A stretch of DNA of 14,251 nt from Phycisphaerales bacterium (GTDB lineage: Bacteria; Planctomycetota; Phycisphaerae; Phycisphaerales; UBA1924), in contig JAESSR010000239.1 in NCBI GenBank assembly GCA_016764015.1, positions 1 to 14,251 on the forward strand. The letters are read 5' to 3'. A program made the position numbers and the translations under genes. The notes beneath the pieces were generated by a model. It was not told the DNA's origin. It saw nothing but the letters and a program-made list of their open reading frames with translations, and did no database searches. Below, one piece after another: positions 1-6,167 of the stretch. Numbering within the stretch: the first letter of the stretch is position 1; each line of letters opens with the position of its first letter.

Positions 1-1002
1 CTCGGCGCGACTGCTGAACAAATCGAATCCGCCATCGGAATGGTTGTGGCTCACTACATCCCTTTTCGTGCGATCCGTGCTGGCAAGCAGCTTTCGGATT
101 CAAAGGGTGCGAGTGCTGCGATCTCGACCGAAGTGGCAATCATGTCAGTCCGTAGATCAATGAACGGGTTCATGGGCCCACGAGATATTTTCCGCAATCC
201 CGAATCCATCTTCCGCATCTTTGAAGGGCCCGGGCAGATGTTCGAAGCTGTCGGAACGGATGATGCGAATACCAAGCAGGCCGATGCTTCGCCGTTTGAT
301 CTGGTGCTCGGACGGGCAGGATCAGACTTTGCGGTCATGGGCATGCACTTCAAGCTCGGGCTCTATGAGCACCAGAGCGCGGGTGCATTGCAGGCGTTGC
401 TTGATCTCTTGAAGAAGGCGCCGCACCTGCTCGATGATGAATCGGGCTCGAAGATCAAAACGATCAAAATCACCGCATACGAGCCCGCATTTGGGATTAT
501 TGGCGATCCGGCCAAGCGGAATCCGACGACCCGCCAAAGCGCGGATCACTCGATGGTCTACATCGTTGCAACCCTGCTCCGCAAGGCCCTAAGCCAGCAG
601 ACCTCGGACTGGAAGACGCTCATGCTCGAGCCCTACGACTTCGATGCCAATGCGATCAAGAACGAACGCACGCGCTCGTTGATGGAAAAAATCGAGTTCT
701 TCCATGGCGGCGAAGATTACGACAAACGCTACCCAGATGGCATTCCAACCTCGCTGATCATCGAAGACACCGACGGCACCGAGTTCGACTCGGGGATGGT
801 GATGTACCCGGCTGGGCACGCCCGCAATACCGAGGCGGATTTGAAGGGCATCTTGGCGCACAAGTTCAATATCATGGGCAAGCTGGCGTTTGAGAATCCA
901 GAACCGATCGTGGCACGCTTCGATGGGATGATGGATAAAACTGTTGAAGAAATCGCGTCGATGAATGATTTCGAGATTCAGACCCGCGACGGCTTTGAGT
1001 AA
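1..1002 (+). CDS. prpD: MmgE/PrpD family protein, probable 2-methylcitrate dehydratase (5' end missing)
   Basis: The reading frame is open from base 1 to a TAA at 1000-1002, giving 333 visible residues. Family members run to about 450-500 residues, so roughly 120-160 N-terminal residues lie outside the window. The ATG at 40 is internal, because the frame upstream (LGATAEQIESAIG) already reads as PrpD-like protein. A segment near the left edge, RAGKQLSDSKGASAAIS, matches the family's conserved 'G..SD.KG..AA' region and is followed by GFMGPRDIF. Near the C terminus, YPAGHARNTEAD resembles the family's 'YP.GH.r' segment. The family dehydrates 2-methylcitrate to 2-methyl-cis-aconitate in the cytosol without an iron-sulfur cluster. 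The nearby methylisocitrate lyase and type II citrate synthase support that substrate. Other MmgE/PrpD enzymes act on different substrates (cis-aconitate decarboxylase, iminodisuccinate lyase), so the family is firm and the reaction is inferred from context. Confidence 0.85.
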   Translation, partial: LGATAEQIESAIGMVVAHYIPFRAIRAGKQLSDSKGASAAISTEVAIMSVRRSMNGFMGPRDIFRNPESIFRIFEGPGQMFEAVGTDDANTKQADASPFDLVLGRAGSDFAVMGMHFKLGLYEHQSAGALQALLDLLKKAPHLLDDESGSKIKTIKITAYEPAFGIIGDPAKRNPTTRQSADHSMVYIVATLLRKALSQQTSDWKTLMLEPYDFDANAIKNERTRSLMEKIEFFHGGEDYDKRYPDGIPTSLIIEDTDGTEFDSGMVMYPAGHARNTEADLKGILAHKFNIMGKLAFENPEPIVARFDGMMDKTVEEIASMNDFEIQTRDGFE

Positions 1003-1030
1003 AAACTATCGAAGTGTTTAACTTTTTCAG

Positions 1031-1103
1031 GTAGAACGGGCTTCCAGCCCTTTTTCTTAAGAATTGATGCGGGGAAAAGAAACGGGCTGGAAGCCCGTTC
1101 TAC
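1031..1103. repeat. 20-bp perfect inverted repeat, REP-like intergenic element
   Basis: The left arm at 1031-1050 (GTAGAACGGG CTTCCAGCCC) is the exact reverse complement of the right arm at 1084-1103. The arms are 33 nt apart. Each arm is itself a small hairpin around GGGCT-nnn-AGCCC; in the right arm the stem extends to AACGGGCT/AGCCCGTT with loop GGA. The left arm is followed by TTTTT at 1051-1055. The element fills most of the gap between the convergent prpD and DUF3465 genes, so it could end transcription from the left. Read in one frame, the right arm gives TGFQPV on the minus strand. From memory, this peptide recurs in spurious short ORFs of planctomycete genomes, which suggests a dispersed repeat. 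No transposase lies next to it. Confidence 0.8.
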
Positions 1104-1114
1104 CAAAGAACTTT

Positions 1115-1441
1115 TTAGTGGTACAACTTGCCCGCGTGCTTGATCCACCCGGCTTTGTGATTCCCAATCGGGTCGCGGTGTGTCCAGTGGACGAGACCGC
1201 CACGATCGTTGTATTCGTACTCGCCGCAGAACTCGATGAGATCACCCTCGTGGATCGGGATGCGATCAACAAGATCAATATTGTGGATCATCAGGATAGT
1301 TTGATCACAGTTGAGATTGATGATGAAGCGTTGATGCTCATCGCCTTCGAGATCATCCGTGAGGAGTTTGATGACCACGCCGACATCTTCGATCATGGTT
1401 GAATCGTTTTCGAGTGTGTACCGATGCTTTGTGCGTGGCAT
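1115..1441 (-). CDS. DUF3465 family protein
   Basis: This is a 108-residue protein of unknown function. The C-terminal half carries the pattern I associate with DUF3465: HNIDLVDRIP, then GEYEYNDRGG, then VHWTHRDP, then GWIKHAGKLY. It has no signal peptide or membrane segment as called, so it is presumably cytosolic; many relatives that I recall are exported. The start at 1441 is supported by GGAG a few bases upstream on the minus strand (CGGAGAAACGC before ATG). It lies only 12 nt downstream of prpB on the same strand and is likely cotranscribed with it. The His- and Trp-rich motif looks like a compact OB- or nuclease-like fold, but that is a guess. Family assignment is fairly firm and the function is unknown. 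Confidence 0.8.
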   Translation of the reverse strand: MPRTKHRYTLENDSTMIEDVGVVIKLLTDDLEGDEHQRFIINLNCDQTILMIHNIDLVDRIPIHEGDLIEFCGEYEYNDRGGLVHWTHRDPIGNHKAGWIKHAGKLYH

Positions 1442-1453
1442 GCGTTTCTCCGT

Positions 1454-2338
1454 TTACATTTCCCAGGCTGTCCCTGGCGTGTAATCAATCAACTCATAGA
1501 GTTCTTTGCGTGTTTGCATGTTGTCGAGCTGCCCTTCAAGGGTGCCAGTGGCCTTGAGATCGTGGAGCGCTCGTGTGACGGCGCTCATTGCAATGCGAAG
1601 GGTCGAGACCGGGTAGATCACGATCGAATACCCCATATCCCCAAACGAATCGAGTTTGATCATCGGGGTTTTGCCGAACTCGGTCATGTTGGCCAGTAGG
1701 TACGGGCGATCATCGCCGAGTTCGTTCATCGCGTCGGCGAAGTCCTTGAACTCTTGGACACTCGTGAGCCCTTCGGGGAAGATCATGGTCGCGCCAGCAG
1801 CGACATAGGCTTTGGCACGGTCGATCGCAGCGTCGAATCCCTCGACGCCTTTGGCGTCGGTGCGGGCGCAGATAATGAACTGGCCGTCGGAGCAATCTTG
1901 CGATGCTTTGGCCGCCCATTGGATTTTCGATACTGCTTGCTCAACTGAAACAAGCGTTTTGCCATCGAGGTGCCCGCAGCGTTTGGGGAAGACTTGGTCT
2001 TCAAGATGCAAGCCCGCCGCTCCAGCATGGTTATACTCAAGGACAGTCCTTCGGACCATCTCCTCTTCGCCGAACCCGGTGTCAGCATCGGCAATCACAG
2101 GTAAGCCCGAACCAGAACAGACATCTCGTACAACTTGGGTGAAGTGATCCAAAGTCAGGATACCAACATCGGGCACGCCCGCAGCGACCGAGGTTGCCCC
2201 GCCTGAAACATAGCATGCATCGAACCCGCACTGGGCGACTGCCTTGGCGACTAATGCGTTGAAAGCGCCGGGGGCAGCAACAACTGATTGATCCATTTGC
2301 GTCCGAAGACGCGTTCCTGGGTGTTGATTCATGCTCAT
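1454..2338 (-). CDS. prpB: 2-methylisocitrate lyase (PrpB), isocitrate lyase/PEP mutase superfamily
   Basis: The enzyme cleaves (2S,3R)-2-methylisocitrate into pyruvate and succinate, the last step of the methylcitrate cycle, and uses Mg2+. The product is 294 residues, against about 296 for E. coli PrpB. Superfamily residues are present: the YVSGGATS segment (42-50), D57, the metal-binding DADTGFG (84-90, D84 and D86), HLEDQ (111-115), and the catalytic loop KRCGH at 119-123 with Cys121. KRCGH is the PrpB form of the loop, whereas true isocitrate lyases carry KKCGH. ARTDA at about 158-162 is also typical. The start at 2338 has no Shine-Dalgarno sequence, but a TATGAT hexamer ends 6 nt upstream, which suggests a leaderless mRNA. 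A second ATG at 2332 (residue 3) is possible. DUF3465 follows 12 nt downstream. The enzyme identity is well supported. Confidence 0.93.
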   Translation of the reverse strand: MSMNQHPGTRLRTQMDQSVVAAPGAFNALVAKAVAQCGFDACYVSGGATSVAAGVPDVGILTLDHFTQVVRDVCSGSGLPVIADADTGFGEEEMVRRTVLEYNHAGAAGLHLEDQVFPKRCGHLDGKTLVSVEQAVSKIQWAAKASQDCSDGQFIICARTDAKGVEGFDAAIDRAKAYVAAGATMIFPEGLTSVQEFKDFADAMNELGDDRPYLLANMTEFGKTPMIKLDSFGDMGYSIVIYPVSTLRIAMSAVTRALHDLKATGTLEGQLDNMQTRKELYELIDYTPGTAWEM

Positions 2339-2344
2339 AGCAAG

Positions 2345-2372
2345 ATCATAGTCATGGATGCGTGTGTTTCAT
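2345..2372 (-). promoter_or_regulatory. Candidate prpB promoter giving a leaderless transcript
   Basis: On the minus strand a -10-like TATGAT (2350 down to 2345) is preceded 16 nt upstream by ATGAAA (2372 down to 2367), which matches TTGACA at 4 of 6 positions. The -10 ends 6 nt before the prpB ATG, so transcription would begin at or next to the A of the start codon. No Shine-Dalgarno sequence is present to argue for a longer leader. TATGAT also occurs on the plus strand at 2372-2377, making a 6-bp inverted repeat in this gap. Confidence 0.45.
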
Positions 2373-2384
2373 ATGATACTCCGA

Positions 2385-2390
2385 TACAAT
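2385..2390 (+). promoter_or_regulatory. Candidate -10 box for the phosphatase/M28 gene
   Basis: TACAAT matches TATAAT at 5 of 6 positions and ends exactly 6 nt before the ATG at 2397. This mirrors the arrangement on the opposite strand for prpB. No convincing -35 hexamer is visible 16-18 nt upstream (the bases there are GTGTGT-like). Transcription starting about 7 nt after the box would give a leaderless mRNA. Confidence 0.35.
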
Positions 2391-2396
2391 CAAGGC

Positions 2397-4778
2397 ATGA
2401 ATACTCCACAAGAACGACTCCTCAAGCGTCGCACTGTGTCTGCGGTCTCTGCCATGTCACTGCTGCTGTGCCTTGGCGCTCTGGGCTCTGTACAAACGCA
2501 AGCCCATGCAGCTTTCTTGCCCTCTGCTGCATTGCATGTATCAGTCGAACCCGATTGGAGCGAACTGAGCGCGAAAAAAAGCAAAGCTGGGCGACTTACA
2601 TTCTATGGGCAACCTCGTAAATCAGAGATTGAAGCATTTGCTCTTGCAGGTGGGCAAGTTGTCATCAATGCTCGGACTCATGAAGAAATGAACAAGCTCG
2701 GCTACGATGAGCAGGCATTCGTCGAATCCCTCGGTCTAAGTTATGTACACATCCCTACAAGCGATGCGACCTTTGGGTATGGATTGCGTGATAAGTTCAC
2801 AAAGGCAATGGCTGAAACTGTTGGTCCAGTCATGTTCCACTGCCTATCTGGCTCAAGGGCTGCTGGGATTTATGCACTCTCTCGTGTAGAGCAAGGCGGG
2901 CTGAGCGTAGACGAAGCGATAAAAGAAGCGAAGTCATTGGGGATGAGCCGAGGCATGGTGCCTCTGATCCGCAAGACTCTCGAAAAACCAGCACCGGTGC
3001 CGGCATCTGTTGAACCAGAATCTGAAACTGTGGAATGGAGTGATATCCGTGATGAGGATCGGGTGTCTGGTCGATTGACATTCTTTGGACAACCGACCAA
3101 AGAGGAGATCATCGCATTCTCCGAATCCGGCGGACGGGTTGTCATCAACGCCCGAACCGTGGGCGAGATGGACAAACTTGACTTCGATGAGCAAGCATTT
3201 GTTGAATCGCTTGGTATGGAGTATGTTCTTATCCCAACAAGCAGTCAAACTTTCGGATATCCGATGCGTGACATGCTCAAAGATACGCTTGATACCACCA
3301 ACGGCGATGTATTGTTCCACTGCGGATCTGGTTCACGAGCAGCCGCGGTTTACTCGTTGTACATAATCGACGAATACGGGCTAATCAACAGCGTAGCGAT
3401 ACAAAAATCACTTGATCTGGGCATGAGCCCGAAGATGGTCCCACTGATTGAAAGGGTGCTCATGGAAGTTCCAGAGCGAGTTATTCATGCGGTGAATCCG
3501 GATGAAATTCAGAAAACGATTGATACACTTGTTGGATTTGGCACGCGTCATACGCTCTCTGATACTGATTCAGATACCCGAGGAATCGGGGCAGCCAGGC
3601 GTTGGGCGAAATCACAGTTTGAGGCCAACATTGAAGGACATGGCAAAGACAGCGATGCAGCACCAAGGGTGTACTTTGATCCACACACCGTCGAGCCAGA
3701 CGGGCGAAGGATTACCGAGCCGGTCGAAGTCGTCAATGTGATTTGTGAGATTCCGGGTGTGTCACCCGAATCAAGAAATCGGTTGTACTATGTGCTCGCA
3801 CATCTCGATTCACGCGCAAGCGAGGCCAACGATTCCAGCGGTGATGCGCCCGGCGCCAACGACGATGGTTCGGGCGTGGCAGCCTTAATCGAACTCGCGA
3901 GGGTGCTTTCCAAAGAAAAACTCGAATCAACGATCATACTGATGGCGACCAGCGGCGAAGAACAAGGGCTCTTCGGGGCTCGGCTCCATGCCCAGCAAGC
4001 GATTGCTGATGGCAAGGATATTCGAGGCGTGCTCAACAATGACACGATTGGTGATCCAGCCGGCGTGATCGAAGGGCAAGACGGGAGCAAGGTCATCCGT
4101 GTGTTCTCGGAGGGATTACCGGCTTCGATGTTGGCAATTGATGATGATAAAATCGGAAACGCAGCCCGCAGGCTTCGACTCTATGGCACCGAATCCGACT
4201 CGACCTCACGCCAGCTTGCACGATACATTGCCGATGTGGCCAAGTTCAACCGGACAACCGTTCAGCCCAAGCTGATCTTCCGTCCAGACCGTTTCTTGCG
4301 TGGCGGCGACCATACGCCATTCAACGAGCTTGGATTCGCTGCGATCCGGTTCTGTGAAATGTACGAAAACTACGACCATCAGCATCAGGATATTCGTGTT
4401 GAAGATGGTGTTCAGTTTGGTGATCTCGCGGAGTATGTCGATGCTGCATATCTTGCTGATGTCACTCGGCTCAATGCTGCGGTGCTTGTTCACCTGACCA
4501 ATGCACCTTCTTCGCCGGGCAATGCTCGCGTGATGATTGCTGAGCTGACCAATGACACAACTTTGCGATGGGATGCATCGCCGGAAGCTGATGTCGCAGG
4601 CTATGAGATCGTTTGGCGTGAATCCACATCGTGGAACTGGGAGCACAGCAAGGATATCGGCAAAGCAACCGAAGGAACCGTGCCTTTATCGAAGGACAAC
4701 TGGCTCTTTGGGGTTCGGGCGTATGACAAGGATGGATATCGTTCCCCGGTGTCGTATCCGGTGCCTGCTCGCGATTGA
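2397..4778 (+). CDS. Exported tandem phosphatase-like (DUF442-type) / M28 peptidase / FN3 fusion
   Basis: This 793-residue protein starts at the ATG at 2397, chosen because a signal peptide follows directly: basic RLLKRR, a hydrophobic stretch, then QAHA-AF as the likely cleavage site near residue 38. An in-frame ATG at 2358 would add 13 residues ahead of the signal. Two copies of a DUF442-like cysteine-phosphatase domain follow (about 65-196 and 225-356). Both keep GRLTF(Y/F)GQP, VVINART and the loop HC(L/G)SGSR, which gives C-x4-R. An M28 zinc peptidase domain comes next (about 440-690). Its likely metal and catalytic residues are His469 in AHLDSR, Asp489 in GANDDGSG, Glu521-Glu522 in SGEEQG, Asp549 in NNDTIGD and a His in YDHQHQ. 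An FN3-like domain closes the protein (about 700-790). By family it should hydrolyse peptides outside the cytoplasm; the substrate of the phosphatase-like domains is unknown. It lies between prpB and prpC, and whether it takes part in propionate metabolism is unclear. Confidence 0.88.
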   Translation: MNTPQERLLKRRTVSAVSAMSLLLCLGALGSVQTQAHAAFLPSAALHVSVEPDWSELSAKKSKAGRLTFYGQPRKSEIEAFALAGGQVVINARTHEEMNKLGYDEQAFVESLGLSYVHIPTSDATFGYGLRDKFTKAMAETVGPVMFHCLSGSRAAGIYALSRVEQGGLSVDEAIKEAKSLGMSRGMVPLIRKTLEKPAPVPASVEPESETVEWSDIRDEDRVSGRLTFFGQPTKEEIIAFSESGGRVVINARTVGEMDKLDFDEQAFVESLGMEYVLIPTSSQTFGYPMRDMLKDTLDTTNGDVLFHCGSGSRAAAVYSLYIIDEYGLINSVAIQKSLDLGMSPKMVPLIERVLMEVPERVIHAVNPDEIQKTIDTLVGFGTRHTLSDTDSDTRGIGAARRWAKSQFEANIEGHGKDSDAAPRVYFDPHTVEPDGRRITEPVEVVNVICEIPGVSPESRNRLYYVLAHLDSRASEANDSSGDAPGANDDGSGVAALIELARVLSKEKLESTIILMATSGEEQGLFGARLHAQQAIADGKDIRGVLNNDTIGDPAGVIEGQDGSKVIRVFSEGLPASMLAIDDDKIGNAARRLRLYGTESDSTSRQLARYIADVAKFNRTTVQPKLIFRPDRFLRGGDHTPFNELGFAAIRFCEMYENYDHQHQDIRVEDGVQFGDLAEYVDAAYLADVTRLNAAVLVHLTNAPSSPGNARVMIAELTNDTTLRWDASPEADVAGYEIVWRESTSWNWEHSKDIGKATEGTVPLSKDNWLFGVRAYDKDGYRSPVSYPVPARD
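2589..3464 (+). repeat. In-gene duplication of the phosphatase-like domain, 480-bp period
   Basis: Copy 1 spans 2589-2984 and copy 2 spans 3069-3464, offset by exactly 480 bp (160 codons). The first 93 aligned residues need no gap, and about 60 of them are identical by eye (around 65%). The stretch DEQAFVESLG is identical in both copies, and the HC-x-SGSR active-site loop is intact in both. The pattern indicates duplication within the gene rather than two separately acquired domains, with both copies under selection to keep the active-site residues. Confidence 0.9.
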
Positions 4779-4798
4779 TATGCTCTTTTTTGGCTTTG

Positions 4799-4818
4799 AA
4801 CGCCTAGAATCCGGCGTT
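4799..4818 (+). terminator. Weak hairpin after the M28 gene
   Basis: AACGCC at 4799-4804 pairs with GGCGTT at 4813-4818 around an 8-nt loop. Only a few T residues follow, so it would be a poor rho-independent terminator. It lies 20 nt after the stop of the M28 gene, in the leader of the prpC-like gene. Confidence 0.3.
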
Positions 4819-4835
4819 TCTGAAATACCCCACTA

Positions 4836-4854
4836 CCGCTGAGAGACTCAGCGG
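4836..4854 (+). promoter_or_regulatory. Perfect 8-bp hairpin/palindrome upstream of the prpC-like gene
   Basis: CCGCTGAG-AGA-CTCAGCGG forms a perfect 8-bp stem with a 3-nt loop. It ends 25 nt before the ATG at 4880 and about 11 nt before the Shine-Dalgarno sequence AAGGA at 4866-4870. No T-run follows, so it is not a standard terminator. It could be an RNA hairpin that affects translation or stability, or a palindromic DNA operator. The structure is plain in the sequence; the role is inferred. Confidence 0.5.
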
Positions 4855-4879
4855 ATGAAATCATAAAGGATATGAAACC

Positions 4880-6031
4880 ATGACCACTGCAACCCACGCC
4901 AAAGGGCTCGAAGGCGTCATTGCTGGCGAAACCGAGATATGTAATGTCGAGCAAACCTCGCTCGTTTATCGCGGGTACGAAATCGCGGATCTCGCAGCAA
5001 ACGCATCATTCGAAGAAGTCGCATTCTTGCTCCTCGTCGGGCACAAGCCCTCGGCTGATGAGCTTGGTGCATTCAAGACTGAGTTGATCGCTCAACGCGA
5101 GCTGCCAAGTGCGGTTGTTGAGTTCCTCAAGACCTCAGGCAACCTAGTGAACAATGAGTACGCCGTCCCTATGGATATCTTGCGGACCGCGGTTTCGATC
5201 TTGTCGCATCTCGACGCAGATTGCCAGGACAACGCGGCTGATGCGAATCTTCGCAAGTCCAAGCGGTTGTTGGCTCAGATCCCGACCGTCATCGGGCACA
5301 TGCAGAACTCCATCGAAGGCAAAGACTTCATCGCACCAAACGCGAATCTTGCGCACTCGGCCAACCTGCTCTACATGATGACAGGCAGCGAACCAACTCC
5401 AGAAGCCGAGAAGGTGATGGATGTGTCGCTCGTGCTCTATGCTGAGCATGACTACAACGCTTCAACCTTCACCTCACGCGTGATCTCAGGCACACTGGGT
5501 GATCTCCATGGTGCGGTCATCGGGGCAATCGCAGCGCTCAAGGGCAAGCTGCATGGTGGAGCCAACGAAGCAGCGATGGAAATGCTCGCTGATATCCGCA
5601 GCGACATCGGTTCGGACAACGATCTTGACAAGGTGACCGCCTGGATGCACCAGGCGTTTGCTGATAAGCGTAAGCTGATGGGCTTTGGACACCGTGTCTA
5701 CAAGAACGGCGATCATCGCGCTCCGATTCTTCATGGTCTCGGACGCAAGGCCGCCGAGGCACGCGGCGAAGATTTTAAGAAGCTCTTCGAGCTCGGCGAG
5801 ATGGTCCAGAAGATCATGGAAGACGAGAAGAAGATTTATCCAAATGTCGATTTCCCGTGCGGCATGACTTACTTCACAATGGGGATTCCAGTCCCGCAGT
5901 ACACCCCGATCTTCGTGGCTTCACGCATCACCGGCTGGGCAGCTCACATCATGGAACAGCACGCCAATAACCGCCTGATCCGTCCACGGGTCGCGTATAT
6001 TGGCCCTGCGCTCCGCAACTGGAACGACTGA
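4880..6031 (+). CDS. prpC: Type II citrate synthase, probable 2-methylcitrate synthase (PrpC)
   Basis: The enzyme condenses an acyl-CoA with oxaloacetate; here the likely substrate is propionyl-CoA, giving 2-methylcitrate, the entry step of the methylcitrate cycle. The 383-residue length fits the short type II/PrpC class rather than the roughly 430-residue hexameric GltA. The N-terminal GLEGVIAGETEI and YRGYEIADLA segments are typical of that class. The catalytic triad is visible: His225 in KLHGGANEA, His271 in GFGHRVYKNGDHRAP, and Asp324 in NVDFPCG. The 46-residue gap between the two histidines equals that in the pig enzyme. The start at 4880 has AAGGA 9 nt upstream. A strong terminator follows the gene. 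Enzymes of this class often accept both acetyl-CoA and propionyl-CoA, so it might also serve the TCA cycle. The prpD and prpB neighbours favour PrpC. Confidence 0.9.
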   Translation: MTTATHAKGLEGVIAGETEICNVEQTSLVYRGYEIADLAANASFEEVAFLLLVGHKPSADELGAFKTELIAQRELPSAVVEFLKTSGNLVNNEYAVPMDILRTAVSILSHLDADCQDNAADANLRKSKRLLAQIPTVIGHMQNSIEGKDFIAPNANLAHSANLLYMMTGSEPTPEAEKVMDVSLVLYAEHDYNASTFTSRVISGTLGDLHGAVIGAIAALKGKLHGGANEAAMEMLADIRSDIGSDNDLDKVTAWMHQAFADKRKLMGFGHRVYKNGDHRAPILHGLGRKAAEARGEDFKKLFELGEMVQKIMEDEKKIYPNVDFPCGMTYFTMGIPVPQYTPIFVASRITGWAAHIMEQHANNRLIRPRVAYIGPALRNWND

Positions 6032-6063
6032 TAAGACTGATACGACCAATAATCTGACTCATC

Positions 6064-6095
6064 AAGCTGCACCTGAAACGGTGCGGCTTTTTTTT
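6064..6095 (+). terminator. Rho-independent terminator after the prpC-like gene
   Basis: AAGCTGCACC pairs with GGTGCGGCTT over 10 bp (one T:G wobble) around the loop TGAAA-C, and a run of eight T residues follows through 6095. It begins 33 nt after the stop codon. This is a textbook intrinsic terminator for the plus strand. Confidence 0.92.
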
Positions 6096-6132
6096 ATTCG
6101 ATGCCCCGTGCAAATGACGCAGACAGTTCCCG

Positions 6133-6138
6133 TATAAT
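6133..6138 (+). promoter_or_regulatory. -10 box (TATAAT) for the zinc-ribbon/PH gene
   Basis: A perfect TATAAT lies between the prpC terminator and the next gene, 29 nt before its ATG. A start site near 6145 would leave a leader of about 22 nt that still contains the purine-rich AAAGGGG. The region 17-18 nt upstream (TGCAAA, 6109-6114) is only a weak -35 match. Confidence 0.55.
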
Positions 6139-6167
6139 ACATCTGACAACTGCCAAAGGGGATCGGG

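Noticed and set aside
40..1002. Taking the ATG at 40 as the start of the first gene
   Set aside because: The frame is open to base 1 and the residues before it continue the PrpD-like sequence, so the true start is outside the window.
1031..1103. Terminal inverted repeats of an insertion sequence
   Set aside because: Only 33 nt lie between the arms, no transposase is present, and no target-site duplication is evident.
1064..1402. Plus-strand ORF of 112 codons opposite the DUF3465 gene
   Set aside because: It is antisense to a recognisable family member, begins inside the inverted repeat, and its sequence has no family features.
2358..2396. Upstream start for the phosphatase/M28 protein
   Set aside because: It would put 13 residues before a normal signal peptide and would start upstream of the -10-like hexamer at 2385-2390.
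4880..6031. Calling this gene the main TCA-cycle citrate synthase (gltA)
   Set aside because: Its length and N terminus fit the short type II/PrpC class, and prpB and prpD are next door. A dual role stays possible.
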